Shown here: positions 1-8,631 of the stretch, piece by piece
Numbering within the stretch: the first letter of the stretch is position 1
Layout: each line of letters starts with the position of its first letter
Source: Hymenobacter puniceus
GTDB lineage: Bacteria; Bacteroidota; Bacteroidia; Cytophagales; Hymenobacteraceae
NCBI RefSeq assembly: GCF_014333525.1
Contig: NZ_JACSCX010000002.1
Coordinates: forward strand, 248,001-312,000
DNA length: 64,000 nt
Reading direction: 5' to 3'
Program-made: the position numbers and the translations under genes
The notes under the pieces: generated by a model
Database searches by the model: none
Told to the model about the DNA's origin: nothing
What the model saw: the letters and a program-made list of their open reading frames with translations, nothing else

Positions 1-1
1 G

Positions 2-661
2 CCTTATGTGCTGCTGGGTACGGGCCTGCTCTGGTTTGGGTGGTTTGGCTTCAATGCTGGCTCCTCGTTGGGCGCCAACGACGTAGCGGCGCTGGCTTTC
101 GTGAACACCACGCTGGCTTCCGGCGCTGCCCTCACGGCCTGGCTGCTGGTAGAAACCGTGCATGGCGGCAAGCCTACCGCGCTGGGTGCCTGCATTGGGG
201 CCGTGGTAGGGCTGGTGGCCATTACGCCCGCGGCTGGCTTTGTGCAGTATGGGCACAGCATTTTTATTGGGGTGCTGGCCTCACTGATCAGCTACGGCGC
301 CGTGCACTGGAAAAACAACCGCACCACCATCGACGACACGTTGGATGTATTTCCGTGCCACGGCCTGGGGGGCATCGTCGGGATGCTGCTAACCGGCGTG
401 TTTGCCGACAAAGTAGGCCTGGTGCATGGTTCTGCTACCGTGTTTGGCTACCACGTGCTGGGCTTGCTGATTGTGGTAACGTATTCGTTTGTCGGCTCCT
501 GGCTGCTGCTCAAGCTCACAGACCACTTCTTTGGGCTGCGTGTAAAGCTGCAGGACGAAGAACTGGGCCTCGACCTTAGCCAGCACGAAGAATCAACCTA
601 CCATATCGACGAAGAATTTGAACGCAGCTACCGTCGTGAGCCGGCTGAGCAAAGCGTATAA
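2..661 (+). CDS. amt: Ammonium transporter (Amt/MEP/Rh family), C-terminal part
   Basis: The reading frame is open from base 2, so the gene begins before the window; only about the last 219 residues are present. Amt proteins are inner-membrane trimeric channels that take up ammonium. Family hallmarks seen are LLWFGWFGFNAGS at the start and DVFPCHGLGGIVG, which carries the second conserved pore histidine, followed by further hydrophobic helices. The last ~45 residues form an acidic cytoplasmic tail (LGLDLSQHEEST) of the kind that contacts PII proteins in other Amt transporters. A hairpin terminator follows 75 bases later. No PII (glnB/glnK) gene is visible downstream; it could lie upstream, outside the window. 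Confidence 0.95.
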   Translation, partial: PYVLLGTGLLWFGWFGFNAGSSLGANDVAALAFVNTTLASGAALTAWLLVETVHGGKPTALGACIGAVVGLVAITPAAGFVQYGHSIFIGVLASLISYGAVHWKNNRTTIDDTLDVFPCHGLGGIVGMLLTGVFADKVGLVHGSATVFGYHVLGLLIVVTYSFVGSWLLLKLTDHFFGLRVKLQDEELGLDLSQHEESTYHIDEEFERSYRREPAEQSV

Positions 662-736
662 GTATCACCCGGTAGCCAGGCTCCCGGCTCCGGAAAGCGG
701 GGATACAAAACGCCGGGTGAGTTGAGGAGTGGGGAG

Positions 737-770
737 AAAAAGCCGTCAGGGGGGAATCTGGCGGCTTTTT
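737..770 (+). terminator. Intrinsic terminator after amt
   Basis: Inverted repeat with arms 737-748 and 759-770 (AAAAAGCCG... / ...CGGCTTTTT, one G-T pair) and a T-run at the end of the right arm. It lies downstream of the amt stop codon. Confidence 0.8.
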
Positions 771-780
771 CGTGTGTAGG

Positions 781-829
781 GTAGCAGGCCGCCATGCTTC
801 GGCTACACCTCTGCATGGCGGCCTGCTAC
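781..829. repeat. 17-bp perfect palindrome overlapping the ZIP gene stop codon
   Basis: Arms 781-797 and 813-829 are perfect reverse complements separated by 15 bases. The right arm contains the stop codon (826-828) of the minus-strand ZIP transporter gene. It probably acts as a transcription barrier between the convergent amt and ZIP genes, but it has no T-run. Confidence 0.7.
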
Positions 830-1620
830 TCCATTTTACTTAGGAAAAACGATACCAGAAACCCCAGCACCGTAATGAAGCCCGTGAAATTATGGGCGAC
901 TTCAAATGCTTCCGGAATCATGGTGTCGGCAATCATGGCCAGTACAGCCCCGGCCGATACGGCCATGGTGGCGGCTACCACCTCATCGGAAAACTGGCTG
1001 AACACGGTGTAGCCAACCAGCGACGCCACGCCCGAAACCAAAGCAATACCGGCCCACAGCAGCAGCACATAGCGCGCCGGCCGGCCAGCCTTGCGCATAC
1101 CGGAGGCGCTGGAAAGCCCCTCGGGCAGGTTGGACAGAAAAATAGCGACTACCGCCACCACGCTCACTGCGCCACCCGCTAACATACTCAGCCCAATAAC
1201 AATGCTCTCGGGAATACCGTCGAGCAAAGCCCCAATGGCCAGGGCCATACTATTGTCGTCGCCGGTTTCTGTGCTTTCCGTCTGGCCCTGCTGCACGGCG
1301 GCCCGCTCTTGCTGCTGATACTGGCCGGAGCGTTTGCGGTGCTTGGCACCGTGGCGGGCCAGCAGCCAGTTAGCAAGTGTGAAAGCGCCTGCGCCTGCAA
1401 CAAACCCAAGGGCCGTAGCCTGAAAGCCGCCTTTGTGGTAGGCTTCTTCCATCAGCTCCAACGAAAGAGTAGCAATCAGGACGCCACTGCCAAACGCCAT
1501 AATGGCGGCAATCAGCCGCTGTGGCACCTGCACAAAGTAGCCCACTGCTGCACCCAGCAGCAGTGCCGACCCTGACACAAGCCCCCAAAAACCGGCTTGC
1601 GCCCACATCGGAAAAGTCAT
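826..1620 (-). CDS. ZIP family metal (zinc) transporter
   Basis: A 264-residue polytopic membrane protein of ZIP length. About eight hydrophobic segments are visible. The metal-binding transmembrane pair appears as GALLDGIPESIVIG and FLSNLPEGLS, variants of the ZIP motifs HNIPEG and HEIPQG. The cytoplasmic loop between them and the first three helices is polar and contains HGAKHRKR, as is usual for ZIP proteins. The role by family is uptake of zinc or a related divalent metal across the inner membrane. It converges on amt, and its stop codon lies within a palindrome. The metal specificity cannot be read from the sequence. Confidence 0.88.
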   Translation of the reverse strand: MTFPMWAQAGFWGLVSGSALLLGAAVGYFVQVPQRLIAAIMAFGSGVLIATLSLELMEEAYHKGGFQATALGFVAGAGAFTLANWLLARHGAKHRKRSGQYQQQERAAVQQGQTESTETGDDNSMALAIGALLDGIPESIVIGLSMLAGGAVSVVAVVAIFLSNLPEGLSSASGMRKAGRPARYVLLLWAGIALVSGVASLVGYTVFSQFSDEVVAATMAVSAGAVLAMIADTMIPEAFEVAHNFTGFITVLGFLVSFFLSKME

Positions 1621-1652
1621 AAGTACGGGCTATGTTTAGTGATGAACCGAAT

Positions 1653-1925
1653 CTAAAAAGCAGAATAGCAAGCCAATGTAGCCTGCATATTCTCATCGGT
1701 AAGACCCGCCAAATCTACCTTTTTGAAAGCAGCTGTATGGCCGCTAAGCAGCGTCAGCTGTGACTTGGGCAGCCCAAATACCTCGGCCAGGTAAGCCAGC
1801 AGACAGGCATTGGCCTTGCCGTCTTGCGCCGGGGCATGCAGGCGTACGGTAACAGTACCATCTGCCGCCAGGTGCAACGCATTGTGGCGGGCATTGGGCT
1901 TGGCCCTGAGGTGCAGCACCGCCAC
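1653..1925 (-). CDS. DUF167 (YggU-type) small protein
   Basis: About 90 residues with the DUF167 pattern LRAKPNARHNAL ... VRLHAPAQDGKANACL ... LLSGHTAAFKKVDL. The family is widespread and of unknown biochemical function. I chose a GTG start at 1925 because family similarity begins at once with VAVLHLRAKPNA and because it lies just after the stop of the upstream gene. An in-frame ATG at 1979 would add 18 low-complexity residues (Ser/Thr/Pro) and overlap the upstream gene by 50 bases. The next gene upstream on the same strand ends at 1930, so the two are probably co-transcribed. Confidence 0.8.
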   Translation of the reverse strand: MAVLHLRAKPNARHNALHLAADGTVTVRLHAPAQDGKANACLLAYLAEVFGLPKSQLTLLSGHTAAFKKVDLAGLTDENMQATLACYSAF

Positions 1926-1929
1926 GCTG

Positions 1930-2130
1930 CTACGCGGGGTCGTTGTAGGCGTCGTAGACGTTCCAGGCCCAGATGACAAACGGTACCACTATGGTCCAGA
2001 CCAGGAAAAAGCTCAACGCCCCCCCAACTGCCCAAATCAGAAAGGCTTTCAGAATCTGGCCTTTGATGAGCTGTCCCAAGCCCGGAATGAAGAAGGAAAG
2101 CAGAGCCGGTACGCCGTAAGTAGGTTTCAT
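1930..2130 (-). CDS. Small TM2-like membrane protein
   Basis: 66 residues starting MKPTYGVPALLSFFIPGLG. It has two hydrophobic segments: one after the PGLGQLIKGQ turn, then SFFLVWTIVVPFVIWAW. The turn motif PGLGQ.. between hydrophobic stretches resembles the TM2 domain and related small proteins common in Bacteroidota. The ATG at 2130 was preferred to one at 2220, which would add a 30-residue extension lacking family character. Function unknown. It ends 4 bases before the DUF167 start. Confidence 0.7.
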   Translation of the reverse strand: MKPTYGVPALLSFFIPGLGQLIKGQILKAFLIWAVGGALSFFLVWTIVVPFVIWAWNVYDAYNDPA

Positions 2131-2231
2131 AGGAGAGAGATGATGAGGTAACCGTGGATGAAAGGAATGGCAATGGGGCAGCAAATACAAGAATATGCCG
2201 GACAAGAAATCAGACAGCACAACTTACCAGC

Positions 2232-2963
2232 TCACTGCTTCAGTCGTGCCTGCCCGAACGGACATTGGTCGAGAATGACGCAACGGCTGCAGGCGGGCGT
2301 GTGAAAGTAGCAGCACTTCTGCCCATGAAACATCAGCGCCTCGTGGTGGTCGTAGACGAGCTGCGCATCCCAATCGGGTGGGAGCAAGGCTTCCAGCAGC
2401 TTATGCGCCGCCGCTTCGCCTACTTTGGGGCCAATGAGGCCGAGGCGCTGCGCCACGCGGTGATGGTGGCTGTCAACGGGCATAGCGGCAATGCGCAACG
2501 TGCTGAAAAGCAACACGGCGGCACTGGTTTTGGGGCCTACACCCGGAATAGCTTCCAGCCAGGCGCGGGCGTCTGCTACGGGGAGAGTGGCCAGAAATTC
2601 CAGGTGGCAGGGGCCACCGTCGCAGCGGGTACTCACTTCGCGCAGCACCGCCTGGATGCGCGGCGCTTTCTGCTCGGGCCAGGTGCAGGCTGCAATGGCC
2701 TGCTGCACTTCTTCGGTAGGCGCATCGCGCACCGCCTCCCAAGTAGGAAAACGGGCCCGCAACTCCTGATAGGCCCGGTGTGAGTCTTGGTTGCGGGTGC
2801 GGTGCGAAAGCAAGGCACTCACCAACTCACTTAGCGGATCCTTGGTACTGAAAAATGGGAATGGCGCGCCGTATTCTGCGCAAAGCCGCTCGTGTACCAG
2901 CAAAGCTTTCTGGCGGCGCGCTTCTGTATCGGCATCAACTGCCGAGAATAGGTCAGGTTTCAC
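2232..2963 (-). CDS. Endonuclease III-like DNA glycosylase/AP lyase (HhH-GPD, Fe-S)
   Basis: 243 residues. The helix-hairpin-helix and catalytic signature of endonuclease III is present: IPGVGPKTSAAV with lyase Lys145, and MPVDSHHHRV with Asp164. Four cysteines spaced C-x6-C-x2-C-x5-C (218, 225, 228, 234) would hold the 4Fe-4S cluster. By family the enzyme removes oxidised pyrimidines and cleaves at abasic sites in base-excision repair. Deviations from classical Nth are TWPEQKAPRIQ and VDSHHHRVAQRLG in place of VDTHV.RV, so it may belong to a Bacteroidota sub-branch; Nth itself remains the closest name. Confidence 0.88.
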   Translation of the reverse strand: MKPDLFSAVDADTEARRQKALLVHERLCAEYGAPFPFFSTKDPLSELVSALLSHRTRNQDSHRAYQELRARFPTWEAVRDAPTEEVQQAIAACTWPEQKAPRIQAVLREVSTRCDGGPCHLEFLATLPVADARAWLEAIPGVGPKTSAAVLLFSTLRIAAMPVDSHHHRVAQRLGLIGPKVGEAAAHKLLEALLPPDWDAQLVYDHHEALMFHGQKCCYFHTPACSRCVILDQCPFGQARLKQ

Positions 2964-3134
2964 ATAGGTGCCTACGCGCAGCTGGCGGTTGGTGTTTTTC
3001 AGTTGTTCCTGAAACGGGTAGCCAGCTGATATTTACTTGGCGCCTGGCACGCAAGAACAAGCGCAGCAACCAGCCAACCTTCCTGCATCAGGCTACCGGC
3101 AGATGCCAGCCGGCCGCAGCAAGGCGCAGGAGGC

Positions 3135-4079
3135 CTACGGCACCCGATTGTAGAGGCTGATGGCCTGCCGGACGTTGTTCTGGGTTTTGCCGCCCAGCAC
3201 CAACGGCACAATGAGCAAAGGCAAACTGGCATATACCAGCGGTGAAATAGAAGGGCCATTGCTGTTGGGATTCAGCGACTGCACCAGTCCGGCCACCATC
3301 AGGCCGCCGGCCGCCACGTAGCTGAGTGTGGTGTAGGTCTGGTACTGGCGGGCCTGCAGCAACAGGCTGGTAGCGGCTTGGTTGTCGGCGGTGGCTAGGG
3401 CCAGAGTGCGCACGTTCAGGTTTTCTATCGGGCCGTTGTCTTTGCTGAAGTACTCGGTTTTTGTGGTGCGATACATCGGTCCGCCAAAGCCGTAGGGGTA
3501 GCCCCCAAAGCCGCCATACCGCCCGTAGCCCCCTAAGCCCCCAAAACCCCCCATTCCGTTGCCGGCATACTGTGTGCTGGTGATGGAGTACAAGCTGATG
3601 CGGCCGACTTTGTCGCGCCGCAGCGTAGACTCGCGGGAGGAGCGGCCGGGCAGGGTGGTGCGCACATAAAAACCCGTTTCGTCTTCGTAGTAGCGCACTT
3701 GGTCTAGCTCGAAGCGCTGCTGCCCGTCCATGAGCAGGTAGGGACGGCCTAGCAGTGGTTGTTTAAGCAGCACATCAAAGCCTTTGTATACCTGCCCGGT
3801 TTTCAGGCCAACGCTGTAGCGGGTAGTAGCCGCCGGAGGCAACGGCGCTTGCTGCGGGGCCACATTGCTGGGCGCGGCGGGCGGTGCAGCCAGCTGGCGT
3901 GGTGCCGCCTGCCGCGTGGTATCGGGAGTGGCACTGGGAGTGGCAGCAGCCGGGCGGGGCGGTGCCGGCTGCGCCGAAGGCAGCGTGTTAAGCTCGCGTG
4001 GAGCCTGCTGGGCCCATACCATGGCAGGAGCAACTACTCCCAGCCCCAAGGACAGCAATAAGGCAGAACGGAATAACAT
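3135..4079 (-). CDS. Secreted/surface protein with Pro/Ala-rich and Gly-rich segments, unknown function
   Basis: 314 residues. A signal peptide is clear when the start is at 4079 (MLFRSALLLSLGLGVVAPA...WAQQ); the longer frame from 4211 adds 44 residues ahead of it. A Pro/Ala/Gln-rich linker (~25-80) follows, then a globular part beginning YSVGLKTGQVYKGFDVLL (~85-170), a Gly/Tyr-rich run (~175-200: GGFGGLGGYGRYGGFGGYPY), and two hydrophobic stretches near the C-terminus (LSYVAAGGLMVAGLV; YASLPLLIVPLVLGG). Exported, perhaps membrane-anchored at the C-terminus. I do not recognise the family. Confidence 0.65.
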   Translation of the reverse strand: MLFRSALLLSLGLGVVAPAMVWAQQAPRELNTLPSAQPAPPRPAAATPSATPDTTRQAAPRQLAAPPAAPSNVAPQQAPLPPAATTRYSVGLKTGQVYKGFDVLLKQPLLGRPYLLMDGQQRFELDQVRYYEDETGFYVRTTLPGRSSRESTLRRDKVGRISLYSITSTQYAGNGMGGFGGLGGYGRYGGFGGYPYGFGGPMYRTTKTEYFSKDNGPIENLNVRTLALATADNQAATSLLLQARQYQTYTTLSYVAAGGLMVAGLVQSLNPNSNGPSISPLVYASLPLLIVPLVLGGKTQNNVRQAISLYNRVP

Positions 4080-4251
4080 AGAGGAAAGGAGCAGAAGTGA
4101 CGAAGTAGAAGAGCCGGAAATTGCGCTGCCGGTTGCAACCCGCAAAAAACCATCTTGCCTGAATGCCGCAAAACAAATGCCCAATTCCGGGCAAAACTCC
4201 CCGCACCTCAACTAGCGCTGCGTACCACCACGCTACTGGCAGTCCGCCGCG

Positions 4252-4662
4252 CTATTTAAGCAGTTTCTCCAGCAAACTCATACTATCTACCATGTCGGGT
4301 GTCGATTCGAAATCGATGGGCTTGAGAATGTAGCCGCTCACGCCCAGGTTTTGCGCATTGAGGCGGTCTACGTCCATGGCCGAGGTAGTAGTAATGAACA
4401 CCGGAATATCTGCCAGCTCAGGATTACGGCGGATTTCAGTCAGAAATTCATGGCCGTTCATCTTGGGCATGTTCAAATCCAGCAGAATCACCTCCGGCAG
4501 CGGCCGAATGGGTTCCGTGCCGTTGAGCCCCAGCAACAGATCCAGCGCCTCCAAGCCATTGAAGGCGGTGTAAAGCTGATGCTGCACGCTGAATTTTTCG
4601 AAGGATTTCTTAACGGTCATGGTATCAAAGAAATCGTCTTCGACAAGTAGGACGGAGCGCAT
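4252..4662 (-). CDS. Single-domain response regulator (CheY-like)
   Basis: 136 residues, one receiver domain and no output domain. Acidic pocket Asp9-Asp10 in LLVEDD, phospho-acceptor Asp62 in LLDLNMPKMNG, Thr91-93 (ITTTSA) and Lys114 in YILKPIDF are all in place. The start at 4662 gives the canonical MRSVLLVEDD; the longer frame to 4788 adds an unrelated 42-residue stretch. The gene lies 126 bases downstream of a histidine kinase on the same strand, so the two probably form a two-component pair in which the regulator acts by protein contact, as in Rcp1-like regulators. Confidence 0.9.
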   Translation of the reverse strand: MRSVLLVEDDFFDTMTVKKSFEKFSVQHQLYTAFNGLEALDLLLGLNGTEPIRPLPEVILLDLNMPKMNGHEFLTEIRRNPELADIPVFITTTSAMDVDRLNAQNLGVSGYILKPIDFESTPDMVDSMSLLEKLLK

Positions 4663-4788
4663 AATGGGGAGATGATGAAATGGAGAATGATCGGCCAAGA
4701 GGCAGCAAGTGGTAGGCGCAGGCAAGTGCTGAAGATAGGGCAGCGAGCAACCTACTGCGCATGGCCCTGTTACTGCTTGCTCTATCAC

Positions 4789-6276
4789 CTATTTCGGCCA
4801 GGTGAATACGAAGGTAGCACCCTGGCCGATGGCCGATTCGACGTGAATGCTGCCTTTTTTCTCATCAATGATTTTCTTAACGATACTTAAGCCAATACCG
4901 GTGCTTTCGGCGGTGTGCCGGTCACGCAGCGTCTGGAAAATCAGGAAAATCTTCTCGTGATACTCGGGGGCAATACCGGGGCCATCGTCCTGCACCCGAA
5001 ACTCGTAGCACTTGCCTACGTCGCGGCAGGTGATGGTGATGGTGCCCGTTTCTTGGTTGTGGTATTTCACGGCGTTGCTCATCAGGTTCGTGAATACCTG
5101 CTGCAAGCTTAGCCGGTCAGTCTGCAGAACGGGTAGCGAACTGGCCAAATGTACCCGAAAGTTGTCGGGGACTACCATTTCCGTGGTTTCACGCACGAGC
5201 TGGGCTACGTCTACTTCCTCAACGCGCTGCTCGGTGCGGCCCGCACGGGCGTAGGCCAGCAAGCCATTGATCAGGTCCTCGAGGCGGCTGAGGCGGCCTT
5301 TCATCATGCCCAGGTACTCGCGCATCTGGTTGCTTAGCTCGCCCTGCAGTTCGTCTTCAATCCACTTCACCACTGTTGTCACGCCGCGCAAAGGTGCCTT
5401 CAGGTCGTGCGAGGCCACGTACGCAAACTGGTCCAGCTCCTGGTTGCGGTTGCGGAGCGCAGTGAAGTTTTCGTCGAGCGTTTGGGTCATGTGGTTGAGC
5501 GACGTTGCCAGCTTGCCCAGGCTGTCGCGCTCCGGACCTTGGCTGATCTTCACGCTGAAGTCGCCCTGTACAACCTGGTTGGCCAGGTTTTCAATGATTT
5601 CGATTCGGTGGGCAGTGTCTTCGTTTACGGTGGTTAGCTCCCGCTGCAGACGCTGGTTGGCTTGCAGCTCCTGCGAGATTTTCCGGAACAGCCACAGCAC
5701 AATCAGAACGGCTATTACGGCCGAGATAATAATGGCCAGTGGGCTGGTGTTCTCATAAAAATCCTGATTCTGACGCCGTTGGTCCAGCAGAGCGGTTTCG
5801 GTATCACTGATATCGAGAAGAATACGCCGAAGATTGGCCAAAGTAGATTGGTCGGCCAGCACCAGGTCACGGGCAGCGTAGGGCGTCGGAGCCACGGTTC
5901 GCCATTTAGTTAGCAGGGCTTTCTCCGTGGCCATCAGCTGCCGCAAAGTATCGAGGCGGCTTTGCTGCAACGGGTTGTCACGCGTGAGCAGCTGCAGCGA
6001 ATCGAAGTCGCGCAAGGCCCCGTCGAGGCTGCCCTGCACCTCATCCAGCCGCGAGGTATCGGCCAGCAACAGATAATTACGCACATCCAGCTGGGCGTCG
6101 CGCATGTTCATGCGCAGGTCGGAGGTGTGCTGCATCACCTGATAGGTGTGCTCCACCTGGCGGGTATAATAGCTCAGTTGCAGAATGCTGCGGTAGGCCA
6201 GTAGGGATGTAAGCACCAGCACCACCAGCGCCACCATGAAGCCGAGCAGAATTTTAGTATTGAGTTGTAGCCGCAT
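4789..6276 (-). CDS. Sensor histidine kinase (CHASE3-type sensor, HAMP, HisKA, HATPase)
   Basis: 495 residues from the ATG at 6276 (MRLQLNTKILLGFMVALVVL). Transmembrane helices lie at about 9-28 and 179-197. Between them is a ~150-residue helical extracytoplasmic region that looks like CHASE3. A HAMP-like linker follows (~200-265), then the H-box FAYVASHDLKAP with phospho-His290, an N-box (SNAVKYHN), the G1 box DDGPGIAP and the G2 box STGIGLSIVKKI. It lacks a receiver domain, consistent with the free response regulator encoded just downstream. The signal sensed is unknown. Confidence 0.92.
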   Translation of the reverse strand: MRLQLNTKILLGFMVALVVLVLTSLLAYRSILQLSYYTRQVEHTYQVMQHTSDLRMNMRDAQLDVRNYLLLADTSRLDEVQGSLDGALRDFDSLQLLTRDNPLQQSRLDTLRQLMATEKALLTKWRTVAPTPYAARDLVLADQSTLANLRRILLDISDTETALLDQRRQNQDFYENTSPLAIIISAVIAVLIVLWLFRKISQELQANQRLQRELTTVNEDTAHRIEIIENLANQVVQGDFSVKISQGPERDSLGKLATSLNHMTQTLDENFTALRNRNQELDQFAYVASHDLKAPLRGVTTVVKWIEDELQGELSNQMREYLGMMKGRLSRLEDLINGLLAYARAGRTEQRVEEVDVAQLVRETTEMVVPDNFRVHLASSLPVLQTDRLSLQQVFTNLMSNAVKYHNQETGTITITCRDVGKCYEFRVQDDGPGIAPEYHEKIFLIFQTLRDRHTAESTGIGLSIVKKIIDEKKGSIHVESAIGQGATFVFTWPK

Positions 6277-6358
6277 AAGCGAGAAAAAAGGGCAAAACCG
6301 AAAGTGAGCACGCTTACGCGCCTGCAAGAATAACGGTTGAGGTTATGAAAAGCCCCGG

Positions 6359-6386
6359 TTGTCTTGGCGCAGGCCCCGTATCTTTG
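6359..6386 (+). promoter_or_regulatory. Bacteroidota-type promoter of the SpoU methyltransferase gene
   Basis: TTG at 6359-6361, 17 bases, then TATCTTTG at 6379-6386, matching TTG-N17-23-TAnnTTTG. It lies downstream of a possible ATG at 6364 and so rules that start out in favour of 6421. Confidence 0.7.
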
Positions 6387-6420
6387 GGCGGCTGGCCAAT
6401 CGGCTGCGCCCGTTTTTGCC

Positions 6421-7224
6421 ATGCCCGACCTCATTTCCAGCCCTCAGAATCCGCGCATCAAGAATCTGCTGCGTCTGCAGCAAAAATCGTCGGAGCGGCG
6501 CGAGCAGGGCCTCACCATCATCGAAGGACTGCGTGAGCTGACTATTGCGCGGGCGGCGGGCGTAGTCGTGCCCACCTTGTTTGTGTGCCCGGAACTGGCC
6601 GGCCCGGCCCGGCTGGCCGAGCTGCATACGCTGTGCACCGGCACCAACACGGAGTGGATTGACGTGTCGAAGACAGTGTTTGAGAAAGTAGCGTACCGCG
6701 AAGGTTCTGACGGCGTATTGGCCTTAGCGCAGCCGCCGCGCCATACTTTGGCCGGCCTCACGCTGCCTGCTACGCCGCTGCTGCTGGTGCTGGAAGCCGT
6801 AGAGAAGCCTGGCAACCTGGGGGCCATCCTGCGCACTGCCGATGCTGCCCGCGCCGACGCCGTTATTATCTGCGACCCGCGCACCGACCTGTATAATCCC
6901 AACGCCATCCGCAGCAGCATCGGCTGCATCTTTACGGTGCCCACCGTGGCCACCACCCGGCAGGAGCTGCTCGGCTGGTGCCAGCAGCACGGCATCCGCA
7001 CCTACGCTGCTGCCCTCACCAACCACGCCCGGCCTTATACGCAGTGCGACTTCCGGGGCCCCACAGCTTTCGTGATGGGCACCGAAGCCGATGGCCTCAC
7101 GCCGGAGCTCATGCAGGCCTGCTCCGAAACCATCATCATTCCGATGGGCGGCTACATCGACTCGCTGAACGTGAGTACCGCCACGGCCATCCTCACGTTT
7201 GAGGCTGTTCGCCAGCGCGGATAG
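6421..7224 (+). CDS. SpoU/TrmH family RNA 2'-O-methyltransferase
   Basis: 267 residues. The N-terminal ~100 residues (SSPQNPRIKNLLRLQQK..., TIIEGLREL) match the RNA-binding substrate domain of TrmH-type enzymes. The C-terminal SPOUT domain carries motif 1 (EKPGNLGAILRTADA), NPNAIRSSIGC, motif 2 (AFVMGTEADGLTPE) and motif 3 (IPMGGYIDSLNVSTATAI), which form the knotted SAM site. It should methylate ribose in rRNA or tRNA; the exact target is not evident. The start at 6421 follows from the promoter at 6359-6386. Confidence 0.9.
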   Translation: MPDLISSPQNPRIKNLLRLQQKSSERREQGLTIIEGLRELTIARAAGVVVPTLFVCPELAGPARLAELHTLCTGTNTEWIDVSKTVFEKVAYREGSDGVLALAQPPRHTLAGLTLPATPLLLVLEAVEKPGNLGAILRTADAARADAVIICDPRTDLYNPNAIRSSIGCIFTVPTVATTRQELLGWCQQHGIRTYAAALTNHARPYTQCDFRGPTAFVMGTEADGLTPELMQACSETIIIPMGGYIDSLNVSTATAILTFEAVRQRG

Positions 7225-7265
7225 GCTGCGCTAAGAAGCTGCAAGCCAGCTATTCACCGATGCGC

Positions 7266-7337
7266 TTAGTGGAGCCGCCATTGCCAACCGGCCGCGGCCA
7301 CTACAAGGCCCATGCCAGCCAGCATGGTGCCAGTCAT
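7266..7337 (-). CDS. Possible 23-residue hydrophobic peptide downstream of nagA
   Basis: A short frame beginning 19 bases after the nagA stop codon on the same strand would encode MTGTMLAGMGLVVAAAGWQW followed by RLH. It has one short membrane-helix-like stretch and a basic end. It may be a real co-transcribed membrane peptide or chance. No ribosome site is visible. Confidence 0.2.
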   Translation of the reverse strand: MTGTMLAGMGLVVAAAGWQWRLH

Positions 7338-7356
7338 GGCCTGCAGCGAAACACTG

Positions 7357-8478
7357 CTAGGCGTGCCAGACCAGCTCGCCACCGCGCGCCGTTGCTATGG
7401 CGTTCAGCTTCTCATCAAACAGCCAGAAATCGGCCTTGTAACCGGTGGCCAGCCGCCCAAGCTGCCCGTCAAGGCCCAGCACGCGGGCGGGGTAGAGAGA
7501 AGCCATGCGCAAAGCTTCTGCCAGCGGAATGCCAGCGTGTTCCACGCAGTTGTGCACGGCCTGGGGCAATATAAGGGCCGAGCCTGCCAGTGTGCCTTGC
7601 GCATCCACGAAGTGGTTGGTCTGGCGCCGGAACTGGTAGGCGCCCTGCTCGCTCCCAGTCACGGCGTCCGTAATCAGAAACAGCCGTTCCCGCATAATCT
7701 TGTGGCTGATGCGCACGGACGCAAAGTCGCAGTGTACACCATCGGCAATGATGCTGGCGCAAGTTGAATCTGCATCGTACACGGCGCCTACCAGCCCTGG
7801 CTCCCGCCCCTGCAGCCCCGACATGGCATTAAACAAGTGTGTCGCCGCCTTAAATCCGCTATTGAAACCGGCCATTGCCTGCGTGTAAGTGGCATTGGAG
7901 TGCCCCGCCGACAGCACCACGCCCGCCTCGCGTAGCCGTGGTGCTACGGCCGGTGGCGTGCACTCGGGCGCCAGTGTCATCATGCGCAGCACTCCGTCGG
8001 CCAGCGCCAGTAGTTCCTCTATTTCGGCCACAGTGGGCACTTTGATGAATTCTGCCTGATGCGCGCCTTTTTTGGCGGGGTTGATATAGGGTCCTTCCAG
8101 ATGAAGACCCAGCAAACCCGGCAGTTGCCGAAATTCCCGGCCAACCTTAAGGGCAGCCTGCACCATAGGCCAGGCGTTGGTAGGCATTGTGGCCAGCACA
8201 CCTGTTGTGCCATGCCGAAAGGCGTGCGTTGTCAGGGCTTCCAGGGCAGCGTAGTCGGGCTGCACGGAAAACAGCCGGCCGTTGGCACCATACACCTGCA
8301 GATCGAGCAGGCCGGGGGCCAAGCGCAAGCCGCGCCCGTCCACGGCCGGCACATCACCGGGGGCCTGCTCGTCGGGCACTATGCCGCCAATGCGTCCGTC
8401 AGCCGCCACAAGCAGCGTATGATTGGTTAGCACTTCGGTGCCGGTGTACAGGGTGCAGTTGTGCAGGCGGTAGCGCAT
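7357..8478 (-). CDS. nagA: N-acetylglucosamine-6-phosphate deacetylase
   Basis: 373 residues, the family's usual length. Converts GlcNAc-6-phosphate to glucosamine-6-phosphate and acetate in amino-sugar recycling. Metal and substrate residues are visible: Glu128 in LHLEGPYINP, His193 in SAGHSNAT, His214 in THLFNAM, and catalytic Asp271 in LITDAV. The first metal motif is PGLLDLQVYG, the NagA form rather than the HxH of other amidohydrolases. It stands alone here, without nagB. Confidence 0.93.
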   Translation of the reverse strand: MRYRLHNCTLYTGTEVLTNHTLLVAADGRIGGIVPDEQAPGDVPAVDGRGLRLAPGLLDLQVYGANGRLFSVQPDYAALEALTTHAFRHGTTGVLATMPTNAWPMVQAALKVGREFRQLPGLLGLHLEGPYINPAKKGAHQAEFIKVPTVAEIEELLALADGVLRMMTLAPECTPPAVAPRLREAGVVLSAGHSNATYTQAMAGFNSGFKAATHLFNAMSGLQGREPGLVGAVYDADSTCASIIADGVHCDFASVRISHKIMRERLFLITDAVTGSEQGAYQFRRQTNHFVDAQGTLAGSALILPQAVHNCVEHAGIPLAEALRMASLYPARVLGLDGQLGRLATGYKADFWLFDEKLNAIATARGGELVWHA

Positions 8479-8631
8479 AAGCAGTCAGTTGGAGTCAGTC
8501 AGAAGTCCGCAAGATCGGGCACGCGCTTCGAACCGGCCGGCATCACGCAGGCGTTCCGCGCCGTATTAAAGCTGGCAGCTGGCCTGTCCAGGCGCAAATC
8601 AATGGGTGCCCTTTGCTCAAAAACCGTTTCT

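Noticed and set aside
6364..6420. Upstream start of the SpoU methyltransferase at 6364
   Set aside because: The promoter -7 element (6379-6386) lies inside this extension.
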